Position numbers and translations under genes: made by a program
Part shown: one piece after another, positions 43,263 to 51,389 of the stretch
How the letters are laid out: each line of letters begins with the position of its first letter
Numbering within the stretch: the stretch's first letter is position 1
The notes under the pieces: model-generated
What the model saw: the letters and a program-made list of their open reading frames with translations, nothing else
Told to the model about the DNA's origin: nothing
Database searches by the model: none
NCBI GenBank assembly: GCA_963753385.1
Contig: CAVWCC010000005.1
Span: forward strand, 248,001-312,000
Length of the DNA stretch: 64,000 bases
DNA from: JALZKA01 sp963753385
Lineage (GTDB): Bacteria; Actinomycetota; Thermoleophilia; Solirubrobacterales; 70-9
Direction of reading: 5' to 3'

Positions 43263-44528
43263 GTGGACTTCGAGCTCAGCCCGCGCGTAATCGAGCTACG
43301 CGACCGCGTCCGGGCGTTCATCGACACGCACGTCGTGCCGGTCGAGCTCGAGGCGCTGCGGGCGCTCGACGACGAGGTCCGGCCCGGCGCCGGCGTCGCC
43401 TACCCGCAGATCGTCCGTGAGCTTCGCGAGCGCGCCAAGGCCGATGGCCTCTGGAACCTGTTCCTGCCCGACGACCGCTTCGGGCCCGGCCTGACGAACT
43501 GGGAGTACGGGGTCCTCTGCGAGGAGATGGGCCGCTCGCCGGCGATCGCACCGATGGCGTTCAACTGCGCTGCACCCGACACGGGCAACATGGAGATCCT
43601 CGCCGAGCACGGCACGCCCGAGCAGCAGGAGCGCTGGCTGGGGCCCCTGCTCGACGGCGAGAGCCGCTCGTGTTTCTCGATGACCGAGCCTGACGTCTCC
43701 GGCTCGGACCCGACCACGCTTCAGAGCCAGGCGGTGCTGGACGGGGACGAATGGGTGATCAACGGGCACAAGTGGTTCACCTCGGGCGCGGTCGGCGCCG
43801 CGTTCGCGATCGCGATGGTCGTCACCGACCCCGACGCCCACCCGTATGCCCGCGCCTCGATGATCATCGTCCCGACCGACAACCCGGGGTTCAACCTGAT
43901 CCGGCCGGTGCCGGTGATGGGCCACGACGGCGGCCCCGGGCACTGCGAGATCCGCTACGAGGACTGCCGCGTGCCGGCCGAGAACCTGCTCGGCCCGCGC
44001 CAGGCGGGGTTCGTGATCGCGCAGGACAGGCTCGGGCCCGGCCGTATCCACCACTGCATGCGCGCGATCGGCTCGGCCGAGCGGGCGATCGAGATGATGT
44101 GCCGGCGCGCCAACGAGCGCGAGGCGTTCGGCTCGAAGCTGGCCGAGAAGCAGTTCGTCCAGGACTTCATCGCGAAGTCGCGGATGGAGGTCGAGCAGGC
44201 GCGCCTGCTGACGATGAAGGCCGCCTGGCGGATGGACACCGAGGGGAAGAAGGCCGCGCGTCGTGAGATCTCGATGATCAAGGTCGTCGCCGCGAACGTC
44301 GTCATGGACGTGCTCGACCGCGCGATCCAGCTCCACGGCTCGCTCGGGATGTCGGACGACACGCCCCTGGCCGGGATGTGGCGCTTCAGCCGGATGCTGC
44401 GGATCGCCGACGGGCCGGACGAGGTCCACAAGATGGTGATCGCGCGGCGCGAGCTGAACCACTGGGCGAAGGCGGCCGAGGCCGAAGAGCCCGAGCCCGC
44501 CGAAGCGCTTTCGCCGGCTACGTCCTAG
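43263..44528 (+). CDS. Acyl-CoA dehydrogenase, ACAD10/11-like
   Basis: 421 aa from GTG 43263. Acyl-CoA dehydrogenase fold: FELSPRVIELRDRVRAFIDTHVVP, CEEMGRSPAIAPMAFNCAAPDTGNMEILAEHGTPEQQERWLGPLLDG, CFSMTEPDVSGSDPTTLQS (FAD loop), WFTSGAVGAAFAIAMVVTDP, LLGPRQAGFVIAQDRLGPGRIHHCMRAIGSAERAIEMMCRRA and QLHGSLGMSDDTPLAGMWR. The family resembles ACAD10/11 and the LvaC-type enzymes that act on 4-phosphoacyl-CoA rather than on plain acyl-CoA. The adjacent genes (convergent APH-like kinase, then divergent HAD) are the other modules of human ACAD10, supporting that assignment. Preceded by GCGCC-TAAA-GGCGC (possible stem) 20 nt before the start. Confidence 0.88.
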   Translation: MDFELSPRVIELRDRVRAFIDTHVVPVELEALRALDDEVRPGAGVAYPQIVRELRERAKADGLWNLFLPDDRFGPGLTNWEYGVLCEEMGRSPAIAPMAFNCAAPDTGNMEILAEHGTPEQQERWLGPLLDGESRSCFSMTEPDVSGSDPTTLQSQAVLDGDEWVINGHKWFTSGAVGAAFAIAMVVTDPDAHPYARASMIIVPTDNPGFNLIRPVPVMGHDGGPGHCEIRYEDCRVPAENLLGPRQAGFVIAQDRLGPGRIHHCMRAIGSAERAIEMMCRRANEREAFGSKLAEKQFVQDFIAKSRMEVEQARLLTMKAAWRMDTEGKKAARREISMIKVVAANVVMDVLDRAIQLHGSLGMSDDTPLAGMWRFSRMLRIADGPDEVHKMVIARRELNHWAKAAEAEEPEPAEALSPATS

Positions 44529-44531
44529 CGC

Positions 44532-45578
44532 CTAGCCCAGGCGCCGCTCGGCCTCGTCCGCGAGTTCGGCGAGCCGCGCGACGTTGCGGCCGAACGCGTG
44601 CACGGCGTCGAGCTCGGCGCCCTCGCCGTACTGGCCCGCCGAGTAGCGCGCATAGACGCCCTCGAGGATGATCGCGAGCTTCCAGAGGCCGAGCGCGACA
44701 TAGAAGTCGATGAGCGAGAGGTCGCGACCCGAGCGCTCGGCGTAGCGGTCCGCGACCTCGTCGCGCGACGGGAAGCCAGGGGCGATCGTCGCCGGCGCGA
44801 AGAGCGGAAAGAGCTCGTCGTCCGGGTCGCCCCAGTAGACGAGCAGCATCCCCACGTCGGCGAGCGGGTCCCCGAGCGTGCAGAGCTCCCAGTCGACGAC
44901 CGCCGCCACGGCGTCAGCGCCAGGACTCAGGATCATGTTGTCGAGGCGGTAGTCGCCATGGACGATCGTCGCCGGACCCTGGTCGGGGATGCGGGCCGCG
45001 AGCCGGTCGTGGACCTCGTCGACCAGCGGCAGCTCGCGCGTCTTGCCCTTCTGCCACTGGCCCTGCCAGCGGTGCAGGGTGCGAGCCACGTAGTCCTCCT
45101 TCTTCCCCAGCTCGCCCAGCCCCACTGCGTCGGGCTCGACCGAGTGGATGTCGACGAGGGTGTCGACCACCCGCTCACCGATTGCGCGGCGGGCATCGTC
45201 GGCGTAGCGATCGGCGTCGTCGCGCCCGCGCAGGATCGGGCCGTCGACGAAGTCCATTACGTAGAAGGGCGCGCCGTTCACGGACTCGTCCTCGCAGAAC
45301 CCGGCGATGTGCGCGACGGGAACCGGCGTCGGCTCGAGCGCCGACACGACCCGGCACTCGCGCCCCATGTCGTGCGCCGACCCCAGGGTCTTCCCCATCG
45401 GCGGCCTCCGCAGTGCCCAGCGCCGGCCGGCCGAGTCGGTCACCCCGTAGGTGAGGTTCGAGCGGCCGCCGGCGATCAGCTCGTAGGAGAGCGGCGGCTC
45501 GGCGCCCGCGATGCTCTCGCGGAACCAGCTCTCGACGCCGTCGCGCTGGATCCCGTCGATAGCCTCCGGCCCGCCCAT
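44532..45578 (-). CDS. APH-like phosphotransferase (ACAD10/11-type 4-hydroxyacyl-CoA kinase candidate)
   Basis: 348 aa from ATG 45578 (an upstream in-frame codon at 45599 is less likely). Aminoglycoside-phosphotransferase/choline-kinase fold: LIAGGRSNLTYGVTDSAGRRWALRRPPMGKTLGSAHDMGRECRVV, FYVMDFVDGPILRG, catalytic loop IVHGDYRLDNMIL (HGDxxxxN) and metal loop VVDWELCTLGDPLADVGMLL (DWE). The same kinase type is the N-terminal part of mammalian ACAD11 and the middle of ACAD10, and matches the LvaA kinase of Pseudomonas putida, which phosphorylates the 4-hydroxyl of 4-hydroxyacyl-CoA so that the partner dehydrogenase can remove it. Convergent with that dehydrogenase (3-bp gap). Its start overlaps the HAD start on the other strand (CATG). 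Confidence 0.85.
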   Translation of the reverse strand: MGGPEAIDGIQRDGVESWFRESIAGAEPPLSYELIAGGRSNLTYGVTDSAGRRWALRRPPMGKTLGSAHDMGRECRVVSALEPTPVPVAHIAGFCEDESVNGAPFYVMDFVDGPILRGRDDADRYADDARRAIGERVVDTLVDIHSVEPDAVGLGELGKKEDYVARTLHRWQGQWQKGKTRELPLVDEVHDRLAARIPDQGPATIVHGDYRLDNMILSPGADAVAAVVDWELCTLGDPLADVGMLLVYWGDPDDELFPLFAPATIAPGFPSRDEVADRYAERSGRDLSLIDFYVALGLWKLAIILEGVYARYSAGQYGEGAELDAVHAFGRNVARLAELADEAERRLG

Positions 45579-46200
45579 GGGCGGGAACCCTAATGACAAG
45601 CGCGCGCTCCTCGTCGATTACGGAGGCGTTCTCACGACCTCGATCTGGGTCGCCTTCGGCCAATTTTGCGACGCCGAGGGGCTCGAGCGCGAGACCGTCC
45701 GCGCCCTGTTCCGCGACGATCCCGAGGCGCTCGCGCTGCTCCGCGGGCTCGAGACCGGCGAGCTCGACGAGGCGGCTTTCGAGCCGCGCTTCGCTGAGCT
45801 TCTTGGCCTGGACGACCACGACGGGCTGATCGCACGGCTGTTCGCGGGCCTCGGCCCGGACGAAGCGATGATCGGCGCCGTCCGCAGGGCGCGGACGAAC
45901 GGCGTCGCGACCGGGCTGATCTCGAACTCCTGGGGGCTCGGGATCTACGACAGGGCGCCGGTGGACCTCTTCGATACGACGGTGATCTCCGGCGACGTCG
46001 GGCTACACAAGCCGCAGCCCGAGATCTACCTCCTTGCCTGCGAGCGGCTGGGCGTCGAGCCCGCCGGATCGGTGTTCGTGGATGACCTGCGCGAGAACGT
46101 CGCCGGTGCCGAGGCGGTCGGGATGACCGCGGTGCTGCACCGTGACTCGGCCGCGACGATCGCGCGGCTCGAGGAGCTCCTTGGCGTGAGCCTCGCCTAG
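45577..46200 (+). CDS. HAD-superfamily hydrolase (ACAD10 N-terminal module type)
   Basis: 207 aa from ATG 45577. HAD subfamily IA: motif I RALLVDYGGVLTT, with Asp nucleophile but Gly instead of the usual second Asp (DYGG; ACAD10's module has a similar DxGG), alpha-helical cap RETVRALFRDDPEALALLRGLETGELDEAAFEPRFAELL, motif II GLISNSWG, motif III HKPQPEIYLLACERLGV, motif IV FVDDLRENVAGAEAVGM. Substitution of the acid/base Asp suggests altered or weak phosphatase activity. The start ATG overlaps that of the divergent kinase on the opposite strand in the palindrome CCCATGGG. Ends in a CTAG junction with the next convergent gene. Confidence 0.87.
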   Translation: MGGNPNDKRALLVDYGGVLTTSIWVAFGQFCDAEGLERETVRALFRDDPEALALLRGLETGELDEAAFEPRFAELLGLDDHDGLIARLFAGLGPDEAMIGAVRRARTNGVATGLISNSWGLGIYDRAPVDLFDTTVISGDVGLHKPQPEIYLLACERLGVEPAGSVFVDDLRENVAGAEAVGMTAVLHRDSAATIARLEELLGVSLA

Positions 46201-47732
46201 GCGCCCGAGCAGATCTCCCCGTCGTCGCCGGTGAGGGCCTGCCCGAGGCCCCCGGCTGTCAGCTCCGCCTCAACCCGGACCGGCCCGTCGCCAAGCAGCC
46301 GCACCACCGTCCATTCGTCGCGCTCGAACACGCAGGCGCTGCCCTCGACCACGCGGTAATAGGGCGAGAAGCGCACGGCGACGGGAACCTCGCCGACGTC
46401 GCTCTCGCCAACACTGAAGCCGTTCTCGCCGAGCTCGATCGGCACCGGCGCGATCGGCGTCGGGTCGGCGACCTCATGGAGCTCCCAGTCCTCGTTCGAC
46501 CAGACCTCGTCGAGGTAGGGCAGGCCCGATCGCACGAGCTCGATCTCGTCCTCGGAGAGATAGTCGGGCTCGGCCCCGAGCGATAGCGCGACGAATGCGA
46601 CGCCGCGCTCGTCGAGCCAGGCGCGGTACGAGCCCGCGGTCAGGTTGCCGTCCTGGAACAGGTCGAAGTCGTCCGACTCGGCCTGGCGAAGCCAGCCGCG
46701 CGCGAGCGGGAAGCGTGCGCCGACGTAGTTGGCCTCCCAACGGTTCCGGGTCGGCGGCACCTGCACCCGGAAGGGCTCCTCCGGCGCGCGCCGCTCGAGC
46801 TCTGAGAGGAGCGGGTCGTAGTAAGCCTCCTCGACGGAGGGCTCGCCGACTGCGTCCGTGAGGTCGCGGACCGGCGCGACCCACTGCCAGTAGATCAGCG
46901 GCAGCAGCGCGAGCGAGACCAACCATGCCGGGCGGCGGCCCCAGGCGCCGAGCGCAAGGAGCGGAGCCGCCATCAGGGCCCCGAGCCGCGTCGCGTTGCC
47001 GCCGATCGGCGTGTCGATCGCGAACAGCACCAGGCACATCGCGATGTAGAGGACGGCGGCAATGCGGAGGCGGCTCTCCGTGCGCGGGAGGACGAACACC
47101 AGGATCAGCGTCGCCGCGGTGATCAGCTCGAAGGTGTTGCCGACGAACGGCTCCACCCCGCCGGTCGGGAACGCCAGCGCCACGAGGCCGGTCGCGCCCA
47201 GCGCCGCCGCTCCCAGGAGAAGGCCGTCACGCCGCCGTCCGGTCACCGCGAGGACGCCCCCCGCGAACGCCAGGAACAGCCCGGCTACGGGGCTCGCGCA
47301 GGCGGTCAGCGCGGCGAGGAGCGCGGACGCCACGGGCCGGTCGCGGTCGAGCGCGAGCAGCGCTCCGACGCCAATCGCAACGCCGAGCGCAAAGGTGAGC
47401 CGCCCCGTGAACAGGTTCGTCGCCGCCCCCAAGCCAAACAGCCAAATCGCCAGCCGTGCGCGGTCGCCGTAGTGGGGGCGAACGAGGGCGCCGAAGAGCC
47501 CGGCCGCCGCGACCACCGAGAGCGCGCCCACCAGGCGGATCCCGATGACCGAGGCCAGCGGCGGGTAGAGCAGGCTGTAGCCGGGAAGGTGGATGCCGCC
47601 GTACCAGGCGTTCGACCAGACCTCGAATCCGTGTGCCTCGAACAGCTCGGTGCGGAACGTCTGGGCCGCCAGATCGGCGCTCGGCGGCGCCCAGATCAGA
47701 TAGACGACCGCCAGTAGCGCGGCGGGAAGCAT
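46197..47732 (-). CDS. Polytopic membrane protein of unknown function with large soluble C-terminal domain
   Basis: 511 aa from ATG 47732 (MLPAALLAVVYLIWAPPSADLAAQTFRTELFEAHGFEVWSNAWYGG). About ten hydrophobic segments up to residue 310 with the pattern GAATNLFTGRLTFALGVAIGVGALLALDRDRPVASALLAALTACASPVAGLFLAFAG (short loops, Gly/Ala rich), then about 200 residues outside the membrane (AYYDPLLSELERRAPEEPFRVQVPPTRNRWEANYVG ... ACVFERDEWTVVRLLGDGPVRVEAEL). The outline resembles the GT-C-type glycosyltransferase/actinobacterial membrane-glycan proteins but no diagnostic motif is seen. 15 bp between its start and that of the divergent flippase-like gene. Convergent with the HAD gene through CTAG. 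Confidence 0.65.
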   Translation of the reverse strand: MLPAALLAVVYLIWAPPSADLAAQTFRTELFEAHGFEVWSNAWYGGIHLPGYSLLYPPLASVIGIRLVGALSVVAAAGLFGALVRPHYGDRARLAIWLFGLGAATNLFTGRLTFALGVAIGVGALLALDRDRPVASALLAALTACASPVAGLFLAFAGGVLAVTGRRRDGLLLGAAALGATGLVALAFPTGGVEPFVGNTFELITAATLILVFVLPRTESRLRIAAVLYIAMCLVLFAIDTPIGGNATRLGALMAAPLLALGAWGRRPAWLVSLALLPLIYWQWVAPVRDLTDAVGEPSVEEAYYDPLLSELERRAPEEPFRVQVPPTRNRWEANYVGARFPLARGWLRQAESDDFDLFQDGNLTAGSYRAWLDERGVAFVALSLGAEPDYLSEDEIELVRSGLPYLDEVWSNEDWELHEVADPTPIAPVPIELGENGFSVGESDVGEVPVAVRFSPYYRVVEGSACVFERDEWTVVRLLGDGPVRVEAELTAGGLGQALTGDDGEICSGA

Positions 47733-47747
47733 CGGGGCGTCTAGCTT

Positions 47748-48701
47748 ATGGCGGTGTTCGATCTCGATCCCTTCGTCCGCGCGGTCGAGCAGTTCGCGAA
47801 CGACCTTGGCAACGTCGGCTGGGGGTATCTGGCGCTGGCGCTCGGGCTGTCGCTGGCGCTCCAGCTCTGCCGCGCTCACGCCTGGTCGAACTCGCTGCGC
47901 GCTGCCTATCCGGACTCGGGCTTCCGTGAGCGCGAGGTCGCCGCGGCGTTCCTGATCGGCGCCGGGCTGAACGGGGTCCTGCCCGCCAAGGGCGGCGAGG
48001 CGATCAAGATCGTCCTCGCGAAGCGGAGCGTCCCGGGCTCCTCGTACCCCGCGATCATCTCGTCGTTCGCGGTGCTGGTGCCGTTCGACAGCGGGATCGG
48101 GCTGATCGTCCTGCTCTACGCGATCACGCAGGGGCTCCTGCCCCGCCTGCCGGAGATCCCCGACCTGCCCGCCTTCGAGATCTCGTTCTGGGTCGAGAAC
48201 CCGGAGTTCCTGTTCTTCACGCTGACCGCGCTCGGGATCGGGCTGATCGTCCTACTCGTGTTCCTCGCCCGGCGGGTGGAGGGCTTCTGGGCACGGGTTC
48301 GCCAGGGGGTTGCGATCTTTCGGGAGCCCCGCCGGTACCTCCGCGAGGTGCTCGCCTGGCAGGTCGCCGGCTGGTTCTGCCGGTTCGCCTCGTTCTGGCT
48401 GTTCCTCGACGCCTTTCAGATCGGCGGGTCGGTGGAGAACGTCCTGCTGGTGATGAGCGTCCATGCGATCGCCGGCGCGCTTCCATTCACCCCGGGCGGC
48501 GCCGGCGCCCAGCAGGCGCTCCTGGTCGCGACGCTCACGGGGCCGTCGCGCTCAGCGGTGCTCGCCTACTCGGTGGGCCAGCAGGCAGCGGTGACGGTCT
48601 GGTCCGTGGTGATCGCGATCGCGGCCTTGATCTTCGTCTTCAGGACGCGGGACTGGCGAGGGCTTCTGCGCGAGGGTCAGGAGGCGCGCGGAGTGGGCTG
48701 A
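47748..48701 (+). CDS. Flippase-like membrane protein (LPG synthase TM region / UPF0104 type)
   Basis: 317 aa from ATG 47748. UPF0104 domain: a first TM after VFDLDPFVRAVEQFANDLGNVGWGYLALALGLSLALQLCRAHAWSNSLRAAYP, GAGLNGVLPAKGGEAIKIVLAKRSVPGSSYPAIISSFAVLVPFD (motif: short loop with conserved GxxxPxxxG), seven or eight TM segments, and AIAGALPFTPGGAGAQQALLVATL near the C-terminus (PGGxGxxE-like). These proteins translocate lipid-linked molecules or synthesise lysyl-phosphatidylglycerol when fused to a synthase; here the catalytic DUF2156 domain is missing. Probably helps move a lipid intermediate for envelope glycans. Abuts the helicase gene tail-to-tail through TGATCA. Confidence 0.82.
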   Translation: MAVFDLDPFVRAVEQFANDLGNVGWGYLALALGLSLALQLCRAHAWSNSLRAAYPDSGFREREVAAAFLIGAGLNGVLPAKGGEAIKIVLAKRSVPGSSYPAIISSFAVLVPFDSGIGLIVLLYAITQGLLPRLPEIPDLPAFEISFWVENPEFLFFTLTALGIGLIVLLVFLARRVEGFWARVRQGVAIFREPRRYLREVLAWQVAGWFCRFASFWLFLDAFQIGGSVENVLLVMSVHAIAGALPFTPGGAGAQQALLVATLTGPSRSAVLAYSVGQQAAVTVWSVVIAIAALIFVFRTRDWRGLLREGQEARGVG

Positions 48702-50135
48702 TCAGCTCTTTGCGTACTCGACGCGGATCTGCTTGCCCTTCAGCTTGGTGCCGTCGAGCCGCTCCAGCGCCTGCGCCGCCTGCTCGGAGCCGAGCTCGAC
48801 GAACGAGAAGCGCTCGAGCACCTCGATTCGCGAGATCTCGCCCTCGGGGATGACGGCGCCCTCGACCAGTGCCCAGCGCAGGTCCTCCTGCTCGATGCCG
48901 CTGCCCGAGCCGCGGTTGACGAACAGCTTGGCGCCGTTGGCCTGGGCTCCGGCCGCCGTGCGGGGCTTGGCTTCCTCGTCGTCGTGCTTGCGCTTCCGTG
49001 GTCGCGGCGCGTGCTTCAGCCGCTCCTCCGGCGGCTCCCACTCGCCGATCGAGGTCTTCGCCTCGCGCTCTATGCGCGGGATCTCCTCCATCTGGGCGGG
49101 CGTCACGAACGTGATCGCGCGGCCCGTGCGCCCGACCCGGCCGGTGCGCCCGATCCGGTGCACGTAAATCTCGGTGTTGTTGGGCAGGTCGTAGTTGATG
49201 ACGTGGGTGACGTGCTCGATGTCGAGTCCTCGGGCGGCTACGTCGGTGGCGACGAGGAGCGGCAGCTTGTGATCCTTGAACTGAAGCATCACCCCGTCGC
49301 GCTGACCCTGGCTCATGTCGCCGTGGAGCGCCTTGCAGCGCAGTCCCTTGTTGCGCAGCTGCTCGTCGAGGCGGGCCGCACCGATCTTCGTCCGGCAGAA
49401 GATGATCGCCTGTTCCGGGTCCTCGGCCTTCAATACCGCACGAAGGCGCTCCCCCTTCTCCCGCGCCGGGACCTCCACGTAAGCCTGCTCGATCGCGTCC
49501 ACCGTGAGCTGCTTGGGTGTGATGCTGATCGTGATCGGGTGATACATGTGGCGCTCGGCGAGCTTCGCGATCGGCGGCGGCATCGTGGCCGAGAACAGCC
49601 CCGTCTGCCGGCCTGACGGGCACATCCGCAGGATCTTCTCGACGTCCTCGATGAACCCCAGGTCGAGCATCTCGTCGGCCTCATCGAGGACGACGAACCG
49701 GACCGCGGTGAGCACCAGGATGCGGCGTGAGATGAGATCCATCATGCGCCCGACCGTGGCCACCACCACCTGCGCCCCGGCGCGAAGGCGGGGCGCCTGC
49801 TGGGCGATCGGCTGACCGCCGAAGACGGCGACGACCTCGATGTCCATGTGCTCGGCGTACGAGCGGAGCGCCTGGGTGACCTGGATGCAGAGCTCGCGCG
49901 TCGGCGTCATCACGATCGCCTGCAGCTCGGCCGAGTCCGGGTCGAGGTACTGGAGCAGCGGCAGCCCGAATGCGGCGGTCTTCCCCGTGCCCGTCTGGGC
50001 CTGGCCGATCACGTCGTGCCCGGCGAGCAGCTCGGGGATCACCTGCTCCTGGACCGGTGTGGGCTCCTCGAAGCCGAGCTCGTCGATGGCAGTTTGAATC
50101 TGCTCGGAGAGCCCGAGCTCCTTGAACGCTGTCAT
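48702..50135 (-). CDS. DEAD-box RNA helicase (CshA/DeaD type)
   Basis: 477 aa from ATG 50135. All helicase motifs: Q motif FEEPTPVQEQVIP, AQTGTGKTAAF (I), PTRELCIQV (Ia), GG, TVGRM (Ib), VLDEADEMLDLGF (II), SATMP (III), IIFCRTK (IV), DVAARGLDI (V), HRIGRTGRVG (VI). After a basic linker (PRPRKRKHDDEEAKPR) a C-terminal RNA-recognition fold of the DbpA type follows (AKLFVNRGSGSGIEQEDLRWALVEGAVIPEGEISRIEVLERFSFVELGSEQAAQALERLDGTKLKGKQIRVEY). It unwinds structured RNA in ribosome assembly or mRNA decay, in the cytosol. 15 bp separate it from the upstream oxidoreductase gene, so they may be co-transcribed. Confidence 0.95.
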   Translation of the reverse strand: MTAFKELGLSEQIQTAIDELGFEEPTPVQEQVIPELLAGHDVIGQAQTGTGKTAAFGLPLLQYLDPDSAELQAIVMTPTRELCIQVTQALRSYAEHMDIEVVAVFGGQPIAQQAPRLRAGAQVVVATVGRMMDLISRRILVLTAVRFVVLDEADEMLDLGFIEDVEKILRMCPSGRQTGLFSATMPPPIAKLAERHMYHPITISITPKQLTVDAIEQAYVEVPAREKGERLRAVLKAEDPEQAIIFCRTKIGAARLDEQLRNKGLRCKALHGDMSQGQRDGVMLQFKDHKLPLLVATDVAARGLDIEHVTHVINYDLPNNTEIYVHRIGRTGRVGRTGRAITFVTPAQMEEIPRIEREAKTSIGEWEPPEERLKHAPRPRKRKHDDEEAKPRTAAGAQANGAKLFVNRGSGSGIEQEDLRWALVEGAVIPEGEISRIEVLERFSFVELGSEQAAQALERLDGTKLKGKQIRVEYAKS

Positions 50136-50150
50136 TTCCTGACGGAGAGC

Positions 50151-51101
50151 TTACGAGGCGGGGTCCAGGAGCAACTTGCCCTGGGTGCGGCGCGCCGCGA
50201 TCGCCTCGTGCGCAACCTTGGCCTCCGACAGCGGATGGACGCCGCCGATCACGACCTCGACGTCCCCGGCCTCGACCGCAGCGAAGAGCTCGGAGAGCGC
50301 GGCTCCGATCGCCGCGGGGTCGCGGAACAGGTGCACCAGCCAGAAGCCGATCACCGCGCGGCTGTTTCGCATCAGGTGGCCGGTCTTGACCTGGTTCTCC
50401 TCGCGCGACGCGATACCGAAGGCGACCATCCGGCCGAACGGGGCGAGCGTCCGGAGCTGCGCCTCGAAGGCCGGCCCACCCGACATCTGAAGCACGGCGT
50501 TCACCTGCTCGCCCCCGTTGGCCTCGAGGATCGCCTCCTTCATGCCATCGGCGTTGCCCGAGTCCACGGTTGCGTCGGCGCCGAGGCGCTCGACGAGCTC
50601 GCGCTTCTCGGGCGAGGACGCCAGCCCGATGACGCGCGCGCCATGCCGCTTCGCGAGCTGGACCGCGAGGCTCCCCGTCCCGCCCGCGGCGGCCTCGATC
50701 ACCACCGTCTCGCCGGGCTCGAGCCGCGCGGAGCGATGGATCAGCGCGTGCGCCGTCAGCCCCTGCAGGAGCAGGGCCGCCGCCTGGTCGTCGGAGACCG
50801 CATCCGGCACCGGGATCAGCGTCGCTTCGGGGACGGCGACCTTCTGGGCGTAGCCGCCGTTCATCAGCAACGCCGCCACCCGCCGCCCGTCGGGCGTCCT
50901 GCCGGCGACCTCGCCGCCGGGGATCAGCGGCAGCTCTTGCTTCGCGAGGTAGTCGTTGCGCGTCACGTGCGTGTCCGCGAAGTTCACGCCGGCCCGCACG
51001 ACGTCGACGACGACCTCCCCCTCCCCGGGCTCGGGATCGGGCACGTCCACATAGCGGAGCGCATCCGCCCCTGAGAACTCCTCGAGCTGAATCGCCTTCA
51101 T
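50151..51101 (-). CDS. NADPH:quinone oxidoreductase-type MDR enzyme
   Basis: 316 aa from ATG 51101. Medium-chain dehydrogenase/reductase without catalytic zinc: MKAIQLEEFSGADALRYVDVPDPEPGEGEVVVDVVRAGVNFADTHVTRNDY, PLIPGGEVAGRT, VIEAAAGGTGSLAVQLAKRHGARVIGLASSPEKRELVERLGAD (nucleotide-binding AAxGGTG), and HPLSEAKVAHEAIAARRTQGKLLLDP (C-terminal signature of quinone reductases). Reduces quinones or unsaturated carbonyls with NADPH. The 288-bp region upstream carries two large inverted repeats and probably the promoter of both this gene and the PfkB gene. Confidence 0.9.
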   Translation of the reverse strand: MKAIQLEEFSGADALRYVDVPDPEPGEGEVVVDVVRAGVNFADTHVTRNDYLAKQELPLIPGGEVAGRTPDGRRVAALLMNGGYAQKVAVPEATLIPVPDAVSDDQAAALLLQGLTAHALIHRSARLEPGETVVIEAAAGGTGSLAVQLAKRHGARVIGLASSPEKRELVERLGADATVDSGNADGMKEAILEANGGEQVNAVLQMSGGPAFEAQLRTLAPFGRMVAFGIASREENQVKTGHLMRNSRAVIGFWLVHLFRDPAAIGAALSELFAAVEAGDVEVVIGGVHPLSEAKVAHEAIAARRTQGKLLLDPAS

Positions 51102-51156
51102 GCCGCTGAGTCTGCCGTACGGGCGAGAATCTCGCGCGGCGACGCCTCAGACTCCT

Positions 51157-51203
51157 CCGAGCGTCGACTTAGTCTCGCCTCAGGCCACTAAGTCGACGCT
51201 CGG
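51157..51203. repeat. 17-bp perfect inverted repeat (hairpin) in a divergent gap
   Basis: CCGAGCGTCGACTTAGT and ACTAAGTCGACGCTCGG are exact reverse complements, separated by 13 nt (CTCGCCTCAGGCC). No T-run follows on either strand, so a terminator is less likely than a structured RNA, protein-binding site or REP-like repeat. Confidence 0.75.
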
Positions 51204-51226
51204 TGAAGCACGCTGGCACCGCTACC

Positions 51227-51265
51227 GGTTGCTGAAACCCGCGATATCCGCGGGAAACGGCAACC
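51227..51265. repeat. Nested inverted repeat in the same gap
   Basis: GGTTGC-TGAAA-CCCGCG-ATATC-CGCGGG-AAACG-GCAACC: an inner 6-bp stem with 5-nt loop and an outer 6-bp stem separated by symmetrical internal loops. Starts 23 nt after the first repeat. The rest of the gap (to 51389) shows G-rich sequence and the -10 box at 51375 but no open frame I can support. Confidence 0.6.
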
Positions 51266-51374
51266 ACCTCGCCCACCGGCCAAACTGAGAGCCCGCCTTG
51301 GTAGCCGATCCGCTCTGGGGGGCGGGCGGGGGGCGGGCAAACGTGTGGTGCGCTGTGTGTGGCGGGGTGGTGAC

Positions 51375-51380
51375 TAGGAT
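51375..51380 (+). promoter_or_regulatory. Putative -10 box (TAGGAT) of the PfkB kinase gene
   Basis: TAGGAT ends 9 nt before the ATG at 51390 with no Shine-Dalgarno; leaderless transcript likely. Confidence 0.4.
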
Positions 51381-51389
51381 GCCGCGCTC

